Assembly (NCBI GenBank): GCA_961205875.1
Contig: OY540814.1
Coordinates: forward strand, 24,000,151-24,064,150
Reading direction: 5' to 3'
From: Sialis fuliginosa
Taxonomy: Eukaryota > Arthropoda > Insecta > Megaloptera > Sialidae
DNA length: 64,000 nt
The notes below the pieces were generated by a model. That model was given only the letters and a program-made list of their open reading frames with translations, was not told the origin of the DNA and did no database searches. The first letter of the stretch is position 1; each line of letters opens with the position of its first letter. Below, piece after piece: positions 37,848-53,820 of this stretch. The position numbers were made by a program, and so were the translations under genes.

Positions 37848-39049
37848 CTTGCATAAACGTTTTGTAGAAATTTATAGAAAACACGTTTTTCAATGACAGA
37901 ATGAGAAATTAGAGGTTAGTAATCCAGAAAAAGACCCTCCAGTAAGAATTAAGACAGCGTCGCCATAAACCGACGGAAGGAAGTTCTGCTGAAACCGCGA
38001 TTTATTCAAAAATTCGTTTACGTATTATTTTATTCTTGGTATTAATCACGAATTAATACATTTTATTTTATTTTATGCTTGTTAAAAATAATACATAAAT
38101 GAATTTATTAAACCTTCGGTTTGGCTAAAAATGGCGACGCTGTCATAACTCTTGCTGAAAAGTATATCTATGTTAATATAAACTACATATTATATGCCAT
38201 CTACTGGTCAAAATTCGTGGTCAACATATGCAACTACAATGTAAATTTCAAAATTTATAGGAAGTTTGCTCCACCTTATCGATTTTCCCTAAACTATCTG
38301 AAATGTGCATCAGTCGGTAAGTATGATTATGATGTCCCTGTCTTTCTTTAGTTCACAAATGTACGGCTTTACTTATCTTTTTCTAGTGGATGTTAAAATT
38401 ACCAAAAGCTTTGATAAAATAACAGACTGCCATACCGACTTATTCGTAGAGACATATCGGCGTTCCTGTTTAGACGTGAGCTTTGGTATGCTGTATTTGT
38501 GTTTATTTTTATTTATTTATAATCATCGGTATCGTTAATTTTCGTTATGTATGGTCAAGAAACAATAGTGTTAATTATTGTGCGAATACTATAATAATAT
38601 TAATAGAAAATTGTCGTTAGTAAATACATCACACAGTCTCATTACTCGTGTCGGTAACTTGAATTCCTTTTACAATCACTTTGGCCATTTTGTAGAGATA
38701 CAAACCATTTTAAATTCGTGTTTTATTGATTTTTAAAGCAGGACAATCTTATGTACACTCGTGTATTAAAAAAGGCTAACCGATATAGAATATACACTTC
38801 ATTTCAAATACTTCGTCCAGTAACTTGTGTTTACGCGTTTTGATGACAGATAGAACACTTTGGGATTTATTTTACCGCGTTATATGATATTTACAATAAA
38901 TAGACGTATTTAGTTATGTTTCCCACAAATTGACAATTAAAAAACTATATTTACTGAACTATGAAAGAACAAAACATCTATATTTCTGATTTCATTGCAG
39001 ACGAACAGTGATAAATTTTACAAACATTTAGTTTTAAGTATAACAAGAC
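37848..39049. other. Head-to-head intergenic region between LTV1 and Pds5
   Basis: A 1.2-kb interval that must hold both promoters. The inverted-repeat element near LTV1 is the only structure seen. Confidence 0.5.
37941..38157. repeat. Inverted-repeat element in the LTV1-Pds5 intergenic region
   Basis: AAGACAGCGTCGCCATAAAC at 37951 onward and its near-inverse (ATGGCGACGCTGTCATAACT, 38131 onward) are about 40-nt arms around an AT-rich centre. It begins about 95 bp upstream of the LTV1 start codon. Confidence 0.7.
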
Positions 39050-42000
39050 ATGTCAGAAATAATATATCCGGCAGGCTGCAGGCCTGTGACAGAAGATTTG
39101 GGGCCAGATGAAATGATAAGAAGATTAAAGGTATGACAGTAGAAATCAATTCCTCTAAACGCACGCTGACGTATTGTATTTTTCAGACATTGGCACACAC
39201 GTTACAAGCCATGGGGCAAGATGAGGGTGCATATCAACAGTACATTCCACTTGCTCTCCATCTAGCCGAAGATTTCTTTCTTCACAATGCTTCAAGAGAT
39301 GTACAGCTACTTATCGCATGTTGCATTGCTGACGTCCTTCGAGTCTATGCCCCGGAGGCCCCTTACAAAGATGCAGAACAAGTTAAGGTTGGTTCGGAAA
39401 GGTTTTTAGTAATTTGTAATATTTTAATTTTAATTTTATATTTCAGACGATATTTTTATTTTTAATCAAACAACTAGCAGGACTAAAGGATCCAAAGGAT
39501 CCTGCATTTAAAAGATACTTTTATTTACTAGAGAATTTAGCATATGTTAAATCTTTTAATATGTGTTTCGAACTTGAAGATTGCCAAGAAATATTCTGTG
39601 CGTTGTTTCAACTCATGTTTAAAATCGTCAAGTAAGTGAATCACAATTTTTTGGATTAAAAACATAACGTAATAAGTATATTTTTTTCAGCGATGAACAT
39701 TCAAGTAAAGTTAAATCATTCATGCTCGATGTGTTATGTCCTTTAATAACAGAGAGTGACATAGTGTCAAATGAACTGTTGGATATAATTCTGTTGAATA
39801 TTGTAGAACCGAATAAAACACAGCGAAAGAATGCTTTTCTTTTAGCTAAAGAGCTGATTGTCAAGACATGTGAAACTCTAGAACCTTACATTCAAGTCGT
39901 GAGTACAAAATTGTATTTTTTTTTTTACTTACTAATAAATGCATTTTTTGCAGTTTTTCAACCATGTATTAATCCTTGGCAAAGAAGAAAAGAACCTAAG
40001 CATCTACGAGAAGGTCTATGATCTCATATATGAACTCAACCACATCTGCCCGTCAGTTCTCGTCTCCGTGCTCCCCCAGCTGGAGTGCAAGCTGAAGAGC
40101 ACTCTGGAGAGCGAGAGGCTCGGCGCAGTGTCGCTGCTAGCGAGGATGTTCTCCGAGAGCGAGTCAAACCTGGCTAAGCACCACACACAGTTGTGGCGGG
40201 CATTCCTCGGTCGCTACAACGACATCTCTGTGCAGATCAGAATCAAGTGTGTCCAGTACTCAATGCACTTCTTAATCAACCATCCGGAGCTGAGGAAGGA
40301 TGTCACAGAGACACTCAAGATGAGGCAACATGATGCAGATGAAGCTGTTAGGTTAGTGAGAGAGAGTAACGGTAGATGTTTGTTATTTTTCTAGTTTTTA
40401 TCACAAACGTTTCAACCAATCATGTCACGTTTAAAATGCGAGCTGATTTTTACAAAGTAATAAAAAAACAATTTGTTCAATGCTTTTATTTTTTTTTTTA
40501 ACCTAATCTTTGCAATTAAGTAGTAAAAGAGGCATGTCAAAAATTTTCGGATTACTCTATTGACTGAAAAATTAAAATTTTATTGTTATTTTTTTAAAGT
40601 TTTACATTTGGGTAAATATTTCAGATATGAAGTTGTGATGGCCATCGTGACAACAGCAAAACGTGATTTTGAAGTTGTTTCGGACTCTGAAGATTTATTA
40701 GAATTTGTCAAAGAAAGAACCTTAGATAAAAAGGTAAGTTTAAAAAATTCTACATTTAAAAATAAAATATTCCACGTCTTAACTCTTCATTTCAGTTTAA
40801 GATTCGTAAGGAAGCAATGTCTGGCCTTGCGATGATCTACAAGAAACATCTGAATGACTCTGATGTGCCTCAGGCGACAAAGAAGGCCGTCACGTGGATA
40901 AAGGACAAGATACTGCACGGATACTATATGCAGGGCATCGAGGACAGGTTGTTGGTCGAGAGACTGCTGAACACGTGCCTCGTGCCATACCAGCTACCCG
41001 CCGAGGAGCGGATGAAGAAACTGTACCACCTGCTTGGAACAATAGATGACCACGCAACCAAAGCATTCGTTGAGTTACAGAAACACCAACTTGCGTATGT
41101 ATTTATCTTTATACTCCTTTGATATTTAAAAAATTTAAGGTACAGGCATAATTATTTAATTATGTACTAAATTAGAAATATTTGTTGATCAACCAATGGG
41201 TATCAAAATGGTGGACATTTAAACTAATTATTAGTGTGTGTTTACATTTTCAGAAAGAGAACATTACAGTTGCCATATTTACTTAGTTTAATATCGATTG
41301 GTTTTAATTTTCTGTCATAAAAATATAAACAAATTTCAATTTGTTGAGGAATTGACATTTTTAAGTGACGGCAACATGCTACAGGTCGCAAAACTTAATA
41401 AATTAACAGAAATTCTTATGTGACGAATCAATGTAAGAAAATATAATTAAATTAAGTGAGCTTATTTTAATTTAAGTGGGGTCTTTTTTTTATTAAGTTT
41501 TCAAATGTACTTACATAATCACTATTGTTACTAAAATTGACAAAGTTGGCAACCTTATTATTTAATATATTTTTAAAAGATTAATGGGTATGCATTTTAT
41601 GGCCATGCTATGCTATTTTATAACTTTTGTGTGTGTAATACTTATAATTTAGTAATCATTAGCGGATGTTCATCACTGGGTGCCCATTACTGGTTTTACT
41701 TCATTCATTACTGGAGAAAAACATAAATAAAATAAAAGCATATAATCAAAAAAAAATTGTCATATTTGCGGATTTTTTATTAGTAACATTAATCCCAAGA
41801 AATAGTATACCTTTCACTTAAAGCGGCCAAGACTGATGCCAGTAGGTACCTTATATCATTTTTAAATTGCAGTGTAAGACGATGCGTAATCGAATGGCTT
41901 GAACTCCACCGACGTCCACAAACCGCTACAGTCCAGAGCGAGCTCCTGACAAAGGTCCACCAGTTGAGTCGGTTCCTCCCAGAGCCGGTGAAAGCTCACG

Positions 42001-45000
42001 AGTTCCTGACAAAGTTCAGCGCGCATCTCCGCAAGGATCCAGTCCTGATGGCTGGCATGGAGACAATCGTCAAGCCGACTGTCAGTTGCAAGGAGTGTGC
42101 GGACACGACAGCGCAACTGCTGAAGAAACTGGGACAGCCGGTGATGACCAACCTGTACTACAACACGGTTAAGATGCTGCTAGAGAGGGTATCAAGTGTG
42201 ATGATAGATCACCAGGCGATTAAGATACTGATTGACTATGTTGAGGATTGTCTGAGGGGAGGAAATACGATAGAGGAGGTTGCATTGAATCCGGCCACTG
42301 CCGGGGACAGGGGATTGAGGCTTTTGGTGGTAAGTCGTTTTATTTGTTATTGTTTGTTTCAAAAATATTTAAAACAGTGTTTAGGGAAGCCTAAAGTGGT
42401 CAGGGATTTATATAACCAAAGAGAGACAAATACCTTTTTCTTGACAAATACCTTTTTCTCGATAAATACCTTTTTCTCGACAAATACCTTTTTCTCGGCA
42501 AATACCTTTTTATTTCTCGACAAATAGTTTTTTCTCTCTCAACAATTTATTTATGCATTTGTTTAAATCAAATAAAATTTCCTAGATGCTGTCTTTCGTG
42601 TTCCCGTCGCATTTCCAACACGCAGATGTCGTATCACATTTGATACAACTACTCGAAATGGATGATGAAAACGTAGCACCATTGGTTCTATCAGTCCTTA
42701 CATTCTTAGGAAAATATAAACCACTCTGTAAGTATTGATTAAAAAAAATACATTACGCATTTATTTAATGAATTTTTTTTTGTTTAGCTGATGTCGTTCC
42801 ACGATTAATGCAAGACCTGGCCCCAATTTGCAAGAACTTTGCCGTGAATGGAACCCCAAAACAGGCAAAAGGTGCAATCAGGTGCATCTACCTGAACATG
42901 CCCGAGATGCATAATACATTGTTCCCATTGATCCTGGAAGAGATCAAGAAGAATCTAGATCCGACGTCAGAACATTACAGAACGGCTATTGTTTCTCTGG
43001 GTCACATAGCGTTCAACGAACCCGAAAAATACCATTTGCAGATTAAGAATATCGTCTCGAGAAAGGTACTTTTTGTTTGTTTTTTATTTGTATCGGATCA
43101 TGTTATTTAATATTGATTTTTTCAGATTGTTAAAGAACTTCTCGTGAAAGATACTGTGGATGATGGGCGGAGAAACGAAGCTATCCTGGAAGAGGATTGG
43201 TGCCCTGAGTCGGAACTGCCCGAGGATACGTTGTGTAAAATAGAGGCAATGAAGATGATGGCCCGATGGTTGTTGGGTTTGAAAAACGATATCCCGAGCG
43301 CCCAGAAAACTTTCAGGATGCTCAACGCTTTCATTATTCATAAAGGTATTGTGCAATATTCAAATATTTGGGTAAAATGACCGCAGTGAAATTTTTCAAA
43401 ATGGAAATTAAACAAATATAATTCTTATAATATATGTTTCCTTGTTTCATTCCAGGCGATCTGCTGCAGTCAAATAAACTGAGTAAGGCTGAGATGTCTT
43501 GGCTGAGGCTAGCCGCCGGCTGTGCCATGCTCAAGATATGCGAGCAGAAAGGTGTCGGAGATCAGTTCACGGCCGAGCAGTTCTACAACCTATCACAGCT
43601 GATGGCCGTAAGTGTATTTTAATTTACATCAGTTAAGGATGTACTGGCAGTACAATCAGAGACAAAAGTAGCTGAATTTTAAAATTTACAAATATCTGCG
43701 TTATAAATTTTGTAATAGATTTTATAAATGATATAAATTATAGTTAAAGTCATTAAATTACATATATGAAGCTAGTTTCCCCTCCCTATCATTATTTTGG
43801 TTAAATTTATAAAGATTTAATATAATATAACATATTTTTTTATGTATTTTACATTCTTATTCATAAACAGGATGAAGTAAAAGAAGTCCGCGAACAGATA
43901 GCGACCAAACTTCACAAGGGCTTAGGACGGGGGATTCCCAACAAGTGTCTGCCGCTAGACTTCATGGGATTTTATGCCCTGTGCGGTGCCGAACCCAATC
44001 CGACCTTAAAGAAGGCCATGAAGAACTTCATGATGCTGGACATAACCAAACGGAGGGAGTACGTCAAAACGCTCACGATAAATTCAGCGCAAGGTAGATT
44101 ATAAATGAATGTTGTGAACTGACAAGTGTGCTTCATTATTAATTTAAATGTTCCAGGCGATAAGGCGAGGAATCAGCTTCCTCACATCCTCCCTGACTAC
44201 ATGCTGGTGTTTGCGGTTCCTATTCTGGCTCACGACCCGTCGTTCACAAAGTTTGACGATGCTGAGCAGCTGAATCGCATCCGTCAGTGTCTGTGGTTCA
44301 TTCTGGAACCCCTCGTCCTCAAGAACGACTTTTACTGCTACGGCTTCTACAAAAACCTTATCGAGAGGATGAAGAACCACAAGGATGCTTTGAACAGTGA
44401 CGATGATACCGTTAATTACGTATGTTGACAATTTATAAAAATTGGTCAAATGCAAGCTATACTTGTATAATTCATATTCTGTGCCATCAGTCCCCTACTT
44501 AAATTAAATCAACTGTGACAGACGGACGGACACCAAAGTGATCCCATAAGTGTTTCGTTTTTAAAGAACACTAAAAATCAAAAAACTTGCTTTGTAATAA
44601 ACAATTTTATAATTTACACAGAAACTCTGGGCGATCTGCGATCTGGCAATGGGTCTGATCCTTTCCAAGACTGAGAACTACGACATGAAGGACTCGCTAG
44701 CTGAGTGCCGCATCCCGACAATGTACTTCCAGCCTCAGCCTGACCACTTTATCAACACAAGGATATTCCTACCACCAGAGCTGCAGTACCAGCCAATCAA
44801 AAAGGGTATTACGTTGTCAATGGTTGCTGAGAAAACGAAGAAGACAAAGACTAAACAGAAGCAGCCAGAGGGTTGTGGCCCACAAGGGACAGATGTCAAG
44901 GTCAGTGTTGTCAGAATATGTGGGTATAAAATAGGCTGATTATATCTCACTTATGGAAATTGATATTTAGATGGGCTACATTTTAAATTTAAAAACAGTT

Positions 45001-46155
45001 CGTGGGCAAAAAGTTTCACTGTTTCAAGGGGGCTAAATATTAACATTATGGGGTGACCTTAGAATGGGTTTTCAGGTTAAACTTTTCTTTTTCAAAATTT
45101 TGTTTGAAACATTCGTTATTTTGGAAATAATCCGCTTGAAAGACTTTAACATTGTTGGGTGTTATATCTCAGTAATGGAAATTTATATTTGAATGGGATG
45201 TATTTTGAATTAATGGGCTTTTATACCTATAAGCGTTATATTTTATATATAACGCTTATAGATTACTTTCAGAAAATATTAAAATCATGCATCGATTTTA
45301 GAGGCCTATATTTCAGTAATGGAAATTGTTATTTGGATGGGATGTGTTTTAAATTAAAGAATAATCAATGGGCTTTCATATGGTTATGACACTTATAGAT
45401 TTCTTTCAGAAATCTATATAAAAATGACTCCTCCATTATTTCTTAGTAGCATGTAAAAAATCAATTGATTTTAGAGTGTTATATGTCGGTAATGGAAATC
45501 AATATTTAGATGGGTTAGTATAAAATTAAACATAAATTCATGTGCTTTCAAATGGTATATAACACTTATAGATTTCTTTCAACAATCTATATAAAAATAG
45601 CTTTATTGTAAACTCTTAAAAAAACGTTTGAATTATATTAGATTTAAATATTGTTACTGATTATTTTTTTTGTAATAAAATATTTGATGTAATTTACGAT
45701 AAATGATTTTTCTCTTCATGTCTGTGCTACATTAGAGAGGACAATGCATAGACGCACAGGTAAATGTTTATATTACATGGCCAGACAATTCTGGGACCAC
45801 AGCCAATATAATTTTTCATATAAATTAATTCTGATATAAAAAATATTGGGTTTTATTTAAGAAAAACCATCAATAAAAGAAAATGAAATTAGCAGAATAT
45901 TTTACCATGTAACTTCATTTAAACCTTTAACTACGGTTGTCATCAATAGATGACAAAGTGCAAATTTTAATCTGGGGATTGCTTATTGATACCCATAGTT
46001 AAATGTTTAATAAAGAGTTTTAAAATTGACATTTATCTGTATTTTATCAGCCGTCAGAAGCGTCAGAAACGCAGATACAGCTTCCCGGACTTGAAGAGGA
46101 CAATGACGAACCACCAAACAAAAGGGCGTGCGTGGATACGAAGTTACGCTACTAA
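39050..46155 (+). CDS. Pds5: Sister chromatid cohesion protein PDS5, 16 exons, 1199 aa
   Basis: Exons: 39050-39130, 39187-39387, 39447-39631, 39691-39898, 39954-40351, 40625-40733, 40796-41094, 41873-42329, 42586-42727, 42788-43065, 43126-43345, 43456-43607, 43871-44093, 44157-44419, 44622-44900, 46051-46155; 3600 nt in frame. An in-frame TAA at 39041 precedes the ATG. Seen: an N-terminus with [20 protein letters not shown], then continuous helical HEAT-type repeat sequence over nearly the whole length, including the conserved [23 protein letters not shown] segment, and a short acidic C-terminal tail. Known: PDS5 binds the cohesin kleisin subunit with Wapl or sororin and controls cohesin loading, release and acetylation in the nucleus. 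The length is close to fly Pds5 and shorter than vertebrate PDS5A/B, which carry a long basic tail. The last intron holds tandem repeats and a possible 24-nt cassette exon. Confidence 0.95.
41130..41860 (+). repeat. Dispersed repeat family A, interrupted copy in Pds5 intron 7
   Basis: It begins with TATGTACTAAATTAGAAATA and CAACCAATGGGTATCAAAAT, is interrupted by unrelated sequence at about 41240-41580, and resumes with TTATAACTTTTGTG and ends CCAAGACTGATGCCAGTAGG. It reaches within about 15 nt of the exon 8 acceptor. Confidence 0.6.
42426..42530 (+). repeat. Tandem repeat, about 20-bp unit, in Pds5 intron 8
   Basis: The unit CAAATACCTTTTTCTCGA is repeated about five times with point changes and one insertion. 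Confidence 0.85.
44938..45605 (+). repeat. Four diverged tandem copies of a 130-220 bp unit in the last Pds5 intron
   Basis: TATATCTCAxTxATGGAAATtxATATTTxxATGGG occurs at about 44941, 45161, 45307 and 45480. The last two copies also share GACACTTATAGATTTCTTTC or a close variant and AATCTATATAAAAATG. Confidence 0.75.
45736..45759 (+). other. Possible 24-nt in-frame cassette microexon in the last intron of Pds5
   Basis: The stretch is preceded by a pyrimidine-containing ACATTAG acceptor and followed by GTAAATG. It is exactly 24 nt in phase 0, the same phase as the junction between exons 15 and 16, and would insert RGQCIDAQ without a stop. It could also be chance. Only RNA reads would show its use. 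Confidence 0.3.
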
Positions 46156-49100
46156 TACGTCGACGACGTGACTAATCCTTTAGCTAGACCAACACTACCG
46201 GAGGAAAGGTAAAACGTTCGGGCTACAGTCTTACAGAAATTCCTCTACTTTGATCGTTACTGTTTAATTCAGAGTTTCAGAAGTTTGCGACGACAAGTAA
46301 TGAAATTTCTGTAAATTTTTTTAAATCGTGGAAAGTTTTTGTACATATAACTCACTTACCTTTCTTCTTCTCCTTCTTCAAAATACCATACGTGTAACAT
46401 ATGGGACATGCCGCAATTTTAGTTCAGAGGAAGCAATGGAATATTTTTTTGCATGAAACTGAAATTCCGGAATGATCTGTACGTTGTATTTATTAGCGTA
46501 TGAAAGATAATTGAATATTTTGAATACATGTTGATCATAAACTCCTTTAACTTTTAATTATATTTATAAGATGTGATTTTTTTCGTCACTTTTTTTAGTA
46601 TTTTAGTTATAATTATGACTGTTTTTTTTTATATATATAATAATATTTGATTGATTCATATTATTATTATTGTGTTATTTTTTATACTAGGAATTTAATG
46701 CAGATTTTTACAATACAGGCGGTCAGGAAGTTGTCGGCCGATGTGTGTTTATTTAATTTTTTCAGTTGTCTTTATCACAATAATATTTTCTCTTTATAAG
46801 TACTAAAGAATGTATATATAACTATTAAAATTAAGGATTAGAATGTCAAAAAATCAGCATTAATTAAATAAAAATATACGCATATTTTTTATTTAAAATT
46901 TCAATAAATAAGAAAAACAATTTTTTACGTTAATGTGAACAATTTGCACTATGTTTATATTTGATTGATTTTGGGGTTATTTTTAATATCATAAAATAAT
47001 GAAAATTTTAATCTATTTGACCGTTAATTTTTTTCAGTGTTTTCAAAACTTTCTATTATGATTATTTTTATATTTAATACCCGACGAAAAAAATCTATAG
47101 AAGCAATAACGATGCAGTTGATTAAGTTTAGAAAACACTGATCTCCAGAAAGTGGTATATAATCCAGCATTTCTTAAAATGTTTTTGTAAAACACCCGGA
47201 GATTCTTCTGAATTTCAGCAATAATTAAAGATATGGGGAGTGTCATAAAACATTGTATCGTCATATTTGAATTCGAACAATGTTCTGTCACATATTATTC
47301 AAATATCAAATGCCCCACGTTCTTTAATTTAGCATGATATTGCGGTAGGTTCTTTAATGCGAAAACAGTTTAAGAAATGTTTTTATAAATATAGTATTTT
47401 GTCCATACGAACATAATTTAGTAATATCTTGTATTATTACAATCAACATATGTGAATTTTTGATTTGTTTGAAGAATAGAAGGCCAAAGTATCACCATTT
47501 AAATTAAATAAAAGCGAAGATTATAACTCAGAAACAAAATAACATTTCTGGGCCTAAAATGGGTTTTTAAAAAAATCTCTTAAAATTCAAATTCAGGGGT
47601 GAAAAAAAGGGGAAACTTACTGAAAGCTAAAACCTAAGAAGTAATGCGAAAAAATGATATTTCTGTCGATTTGATTGCGATTTTTTTATTTTTGTTCTTT
47701 AATCTATGAAAATTAGTCACATTTGATATATTTTTTATTTATTGTAGAAGTTCTCTTTGAATTTAGTCAAAATAACAGTAATTTTACTGTAATACAAACG
47801 GTGTATTGTTCATAGTAAAGCTGTATTGGATATATCCTTCAATATGGCTTGAAATACTGATTTTAATAGTATATATCGGCCAAAACATCACTTATTTAGT
47901 TTCAGTTTTCAACATTGATAGTTTATTTACTACAATATACCATTAGCTTATTTCATAATAAATTAACAATTTTGTTATAGAAAAAAATACACAAAAAAAG
48001 CATGTGCCCAATCTTTTTTACTGTAGATTGATATACACATTAACTTAGATTGTTTACGGAACCGATTTTAATAAAACATTGTCTAAACCCTGACCAAATA
48101 TCTTATGTACGTATGGAAGAAAATTACATGAAAATCGGATCAGTGGTTATAAACACACAGATGTTGCATAATCTATATTTAAATTTCTCTTCCAAGTTGA
48201 TTCTACGACCTATGGTTCTTCAAAATAAATAAATACAGTAAAGTTCCTCTACAACATTAAATATTTAACACTTTTATAATATTGACATTCGATGTTTTAT
48301 AATATGTATATTTTATTTAACCCTTTAACTACGCTTATTGATACTGTTAGTTAAAGGGTTAATTAAAACTAACCTCGAATAAAAAATGGCCCTTTGCAAT
48401 GGGGTTGGAGAGTAACTTTACCTTATCATCACGTACGTTGATTGTAATAATGGGTGTAATATTAACAATATTATATACTTACTATTTGTATAATTTTGTA
48501 TCACAACTCTGAAATGGAAGATCAAATAAAACATTACATATTTTTGTATATATCATTTATTTTTCTTTCTAAGTCGCCCGAAGGTTTAACAATAAGTGAT
48601 TTAACAGTTTCTCGTTAAGTTATTTATCCTAGGTATTGACTAAAGTTAGCGCAGGCTGCGTTTAACAATGTATAGATAAAGAACTTTACAATTATTTGAT
48701 AACGTTGTCTCAACAATGACCACTTATGGACTTCTATATAATACCAGGTTTTCTTGATTTTTATATATATTTATATACAGGAAGTTGCATAAATCAATTG
48801 ACATTAAAATATAAAGGTTAATACTTATGCTAAGTCTTTTTCTACATTAATATAGGTATATTGTTTGAGTCTTTCTGCAGTATATGCATTTACTATCACA
48901 TGTAGGGGTAGTCGGTAATTACTCCCTTAATTCATAAAAAATACATATATTATAGAAATTTTATTTTCATCATTTTGTTAATAGTATTAGTACGTTTATT
49001 TACCCTTCTTTCCTCTTAAAAATAAAAAAATCTAAAGTGGTATTTATTAATATTATCATCCTACTATGGATTTAAATATGCTAAAACCCATAGATAACAT

Positions 49101-50372
49101 AACACAACTGACATGCGTACGTAGTTAATGACAAGTAATTGTAAAGTTCTTATTATATTTATTTTAATTTATTTTAACGCCGCAATCTTTTTCTCCGTCA
49201 GTCGGATAGTTCTTAACCCATACCAGTCTCGTGTTGATTATTGGTTAAATATATATATATATACGTTATGGATTCAACAGCAAAAAAATCAAAAAACTCT
49301 AGCCATCAAATCGTTTTTGTTTTCCTGTGAATTTAGGCCACCAGCAACTGCTTGTTTTAAAACTATAAATAATTAAATTATATAAATTCTGGATTTTTAA
49401 ATCAAGATAAAATATCTTTATGACCAATGTTTCGTCATGAGTTACGGTGCACAGCAATAATTATAAAAAGACCTGACATACTCACAAACTAAGAAAGTTT
49501 TATCTTAGATTATTATTTTCTTTATCATTGTTAATAATCAGTCTCATTTTTTATATTTAATAAATATATGTATTTTTTGGTGCATAAATGAGTTAAGAAA
49601 AAATATAATATTTAAAAAGACGATGTGAAAAATAGTCCAGTAATCTATATAATGTTACAAACTAAATAATTTACTACAAAATAAAAAATGGGTATTAAAC
49701 TAAATTAATATAAAAATATATATTAAAAAAATAAATATATATATATAAATATAACAAGTAAAAATCGTTAACTAAAACGATATATCTTCATAAAACGATA
49801 AAAAACTAAATATGAGATTACTCAAGTATGAAAAATTATTGAAACTGAAAATTCTAAATTATTTCGGAAGACAAATAACATTTGTTTGTAAGCATATAAA
49901 TTCATTGCGCAAGCAAAGGAAACTTCAAATCTTTTGAAAAATCCAAACACTATTTTTTTGTCGAAAATATTTTATTTTTTTAGTTTTGCCTAATATTTAC
50001 TTTGTTATTTCTAAAAAGCAACCCTGTGAGCGACATATCACAGTTGTATAACAAATTAACTACATTACCTATAAAGTGCGCTTCAAAAATTTACCTAACA
50101 CCTTTCAAAAATCAATATATAAAATATATTCGATCCAAAATTACCCTACACTAAAAATAAAACTAATTCATGAACAGGTATACAAAATTAAATCAATTAA
50201 TAAATACTTGTCAACGTATAAAAAAATCAAATGGTATACATTTTAATAAAAATATTTTGAAGACACAGAAATACTGAAAAAATCAACACCAAATAATTTT
50301 TAATTGTTGACAATAAAAATTCGCTGCTAATTTCATTGTTGTTAACAATTAAATAGTCAACAAAAGCAACAA
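46156..50372. other. Convergent intergenic region between Pds5 and GMP reductase
   Basis: It contains the 3' untranslated sequences of both genes, which converge here. AATAAA sites occur on both strands. No coding region or structured RNA was recognised. A short hairpin around AACCCTTTAACTACG lies at 48319-48361. Confidence 0.5.
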
Positions 50373-52770
<2,398 letters not shown>

Positions 52771-53394
52771 TTTTTTTCTAGGAAATACAATGTATTATGA
52801 CGACACTGTGTATATTCGTCGCGAAACCAAATCGCACAGAAATTGTAAATTATCGATCAAACTATTTTATAGTCGAGTCCCCCAGCTTCTATGTATAACT
52901 CCCGTCGAAAATATTATATACAGTATTTAAAAATAACTCTGTATATACCCAATGTCACAATTTTCAGTTTCAGTGACGTAATAATAAGAGTACGAAAAAA
53001 ATAGATTGACATTGGCCCATTTTTCTGTGACGTGTTATCTCTGACAATTATAACATTTTATGTTTATCGTTCAAATAATGCTCGACTTAATTTTTTTCAC
53101 AAACTTGCAATGCGTCGTTTTTTTTCTCGCTTGTAAGCCGGTGTTCTTAGAAGGTTAGTTTTTGGCACACGACGGCAGATGTTCAAATAATCAATATACT
53201 CGCGTTTACTAGCGGACGCGTTACCATGGTTACCGTGCGTGATATGGGTCATTAGGGTAAATCGGTTTGTGTGTCTTGTAATAGAGGGTAGCTAGATAAT
53301 CTATTCTGGCTTTTATTAGCGAGCATTTAGTATGTTTGATTTAATTAAAAATGTATTGGTTTGGATGCATGTAGGTTAATTTGTGCTAGTAAAA

Positions 53395-53820
53395 TATATG
53401 GGACTTCCCCGAAGTTAGTGCATAGGCGTCTGCAGTTTAAAGGGTGAGAGAGAGTAATTTCCACCCTCGTTAGTTTTTTAATTTAAATTGAATTTAATTT
53501 GGATTGTAGAAAAAAAAAATAGATTTAACTCTGAAATTGGTAATGCATGGGCGTCTGCAGTAAAAAGTGCGAGAGGGTAATTTCCACCTCTTTTGTAGCA
53601 AATGACACATCCTCAAAATAAGTACATGAAGTGGTAGAATATTGCATAGGCGTCTGAAGTAAAAGATAAGAGAGGATAATTTCTTCTACCTCCTCGATTT
53701 TCATTTTAAATTGTAGTGGTGTAATATTTTTTTTACTGGAACGGTATATAACTCTGAAATTAGGATGATGTTTGGGCAGCTGTAATATAAGGGGAAATAC
53801 TGGGTAATTGATCCCCTATC
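53395..53820 (+). repeat. Degenerate tandem repeat, about 120-130 bp unit
   Basis: GCATAGGCGTCTGCAGT followed by a GAGAG..TAATTTCCACC block occurs at about 53420, 53546 and 53644, with a more decayed fourth unit near 53765. Confidence 0.75.

Noticed and set aside
45986..46171. 61-aa reading frame over the last Pds5 exon
   Set aside because: It is in the wrong frame. The true exon 46051-46155 continues in phase 0 and ends KLRY.
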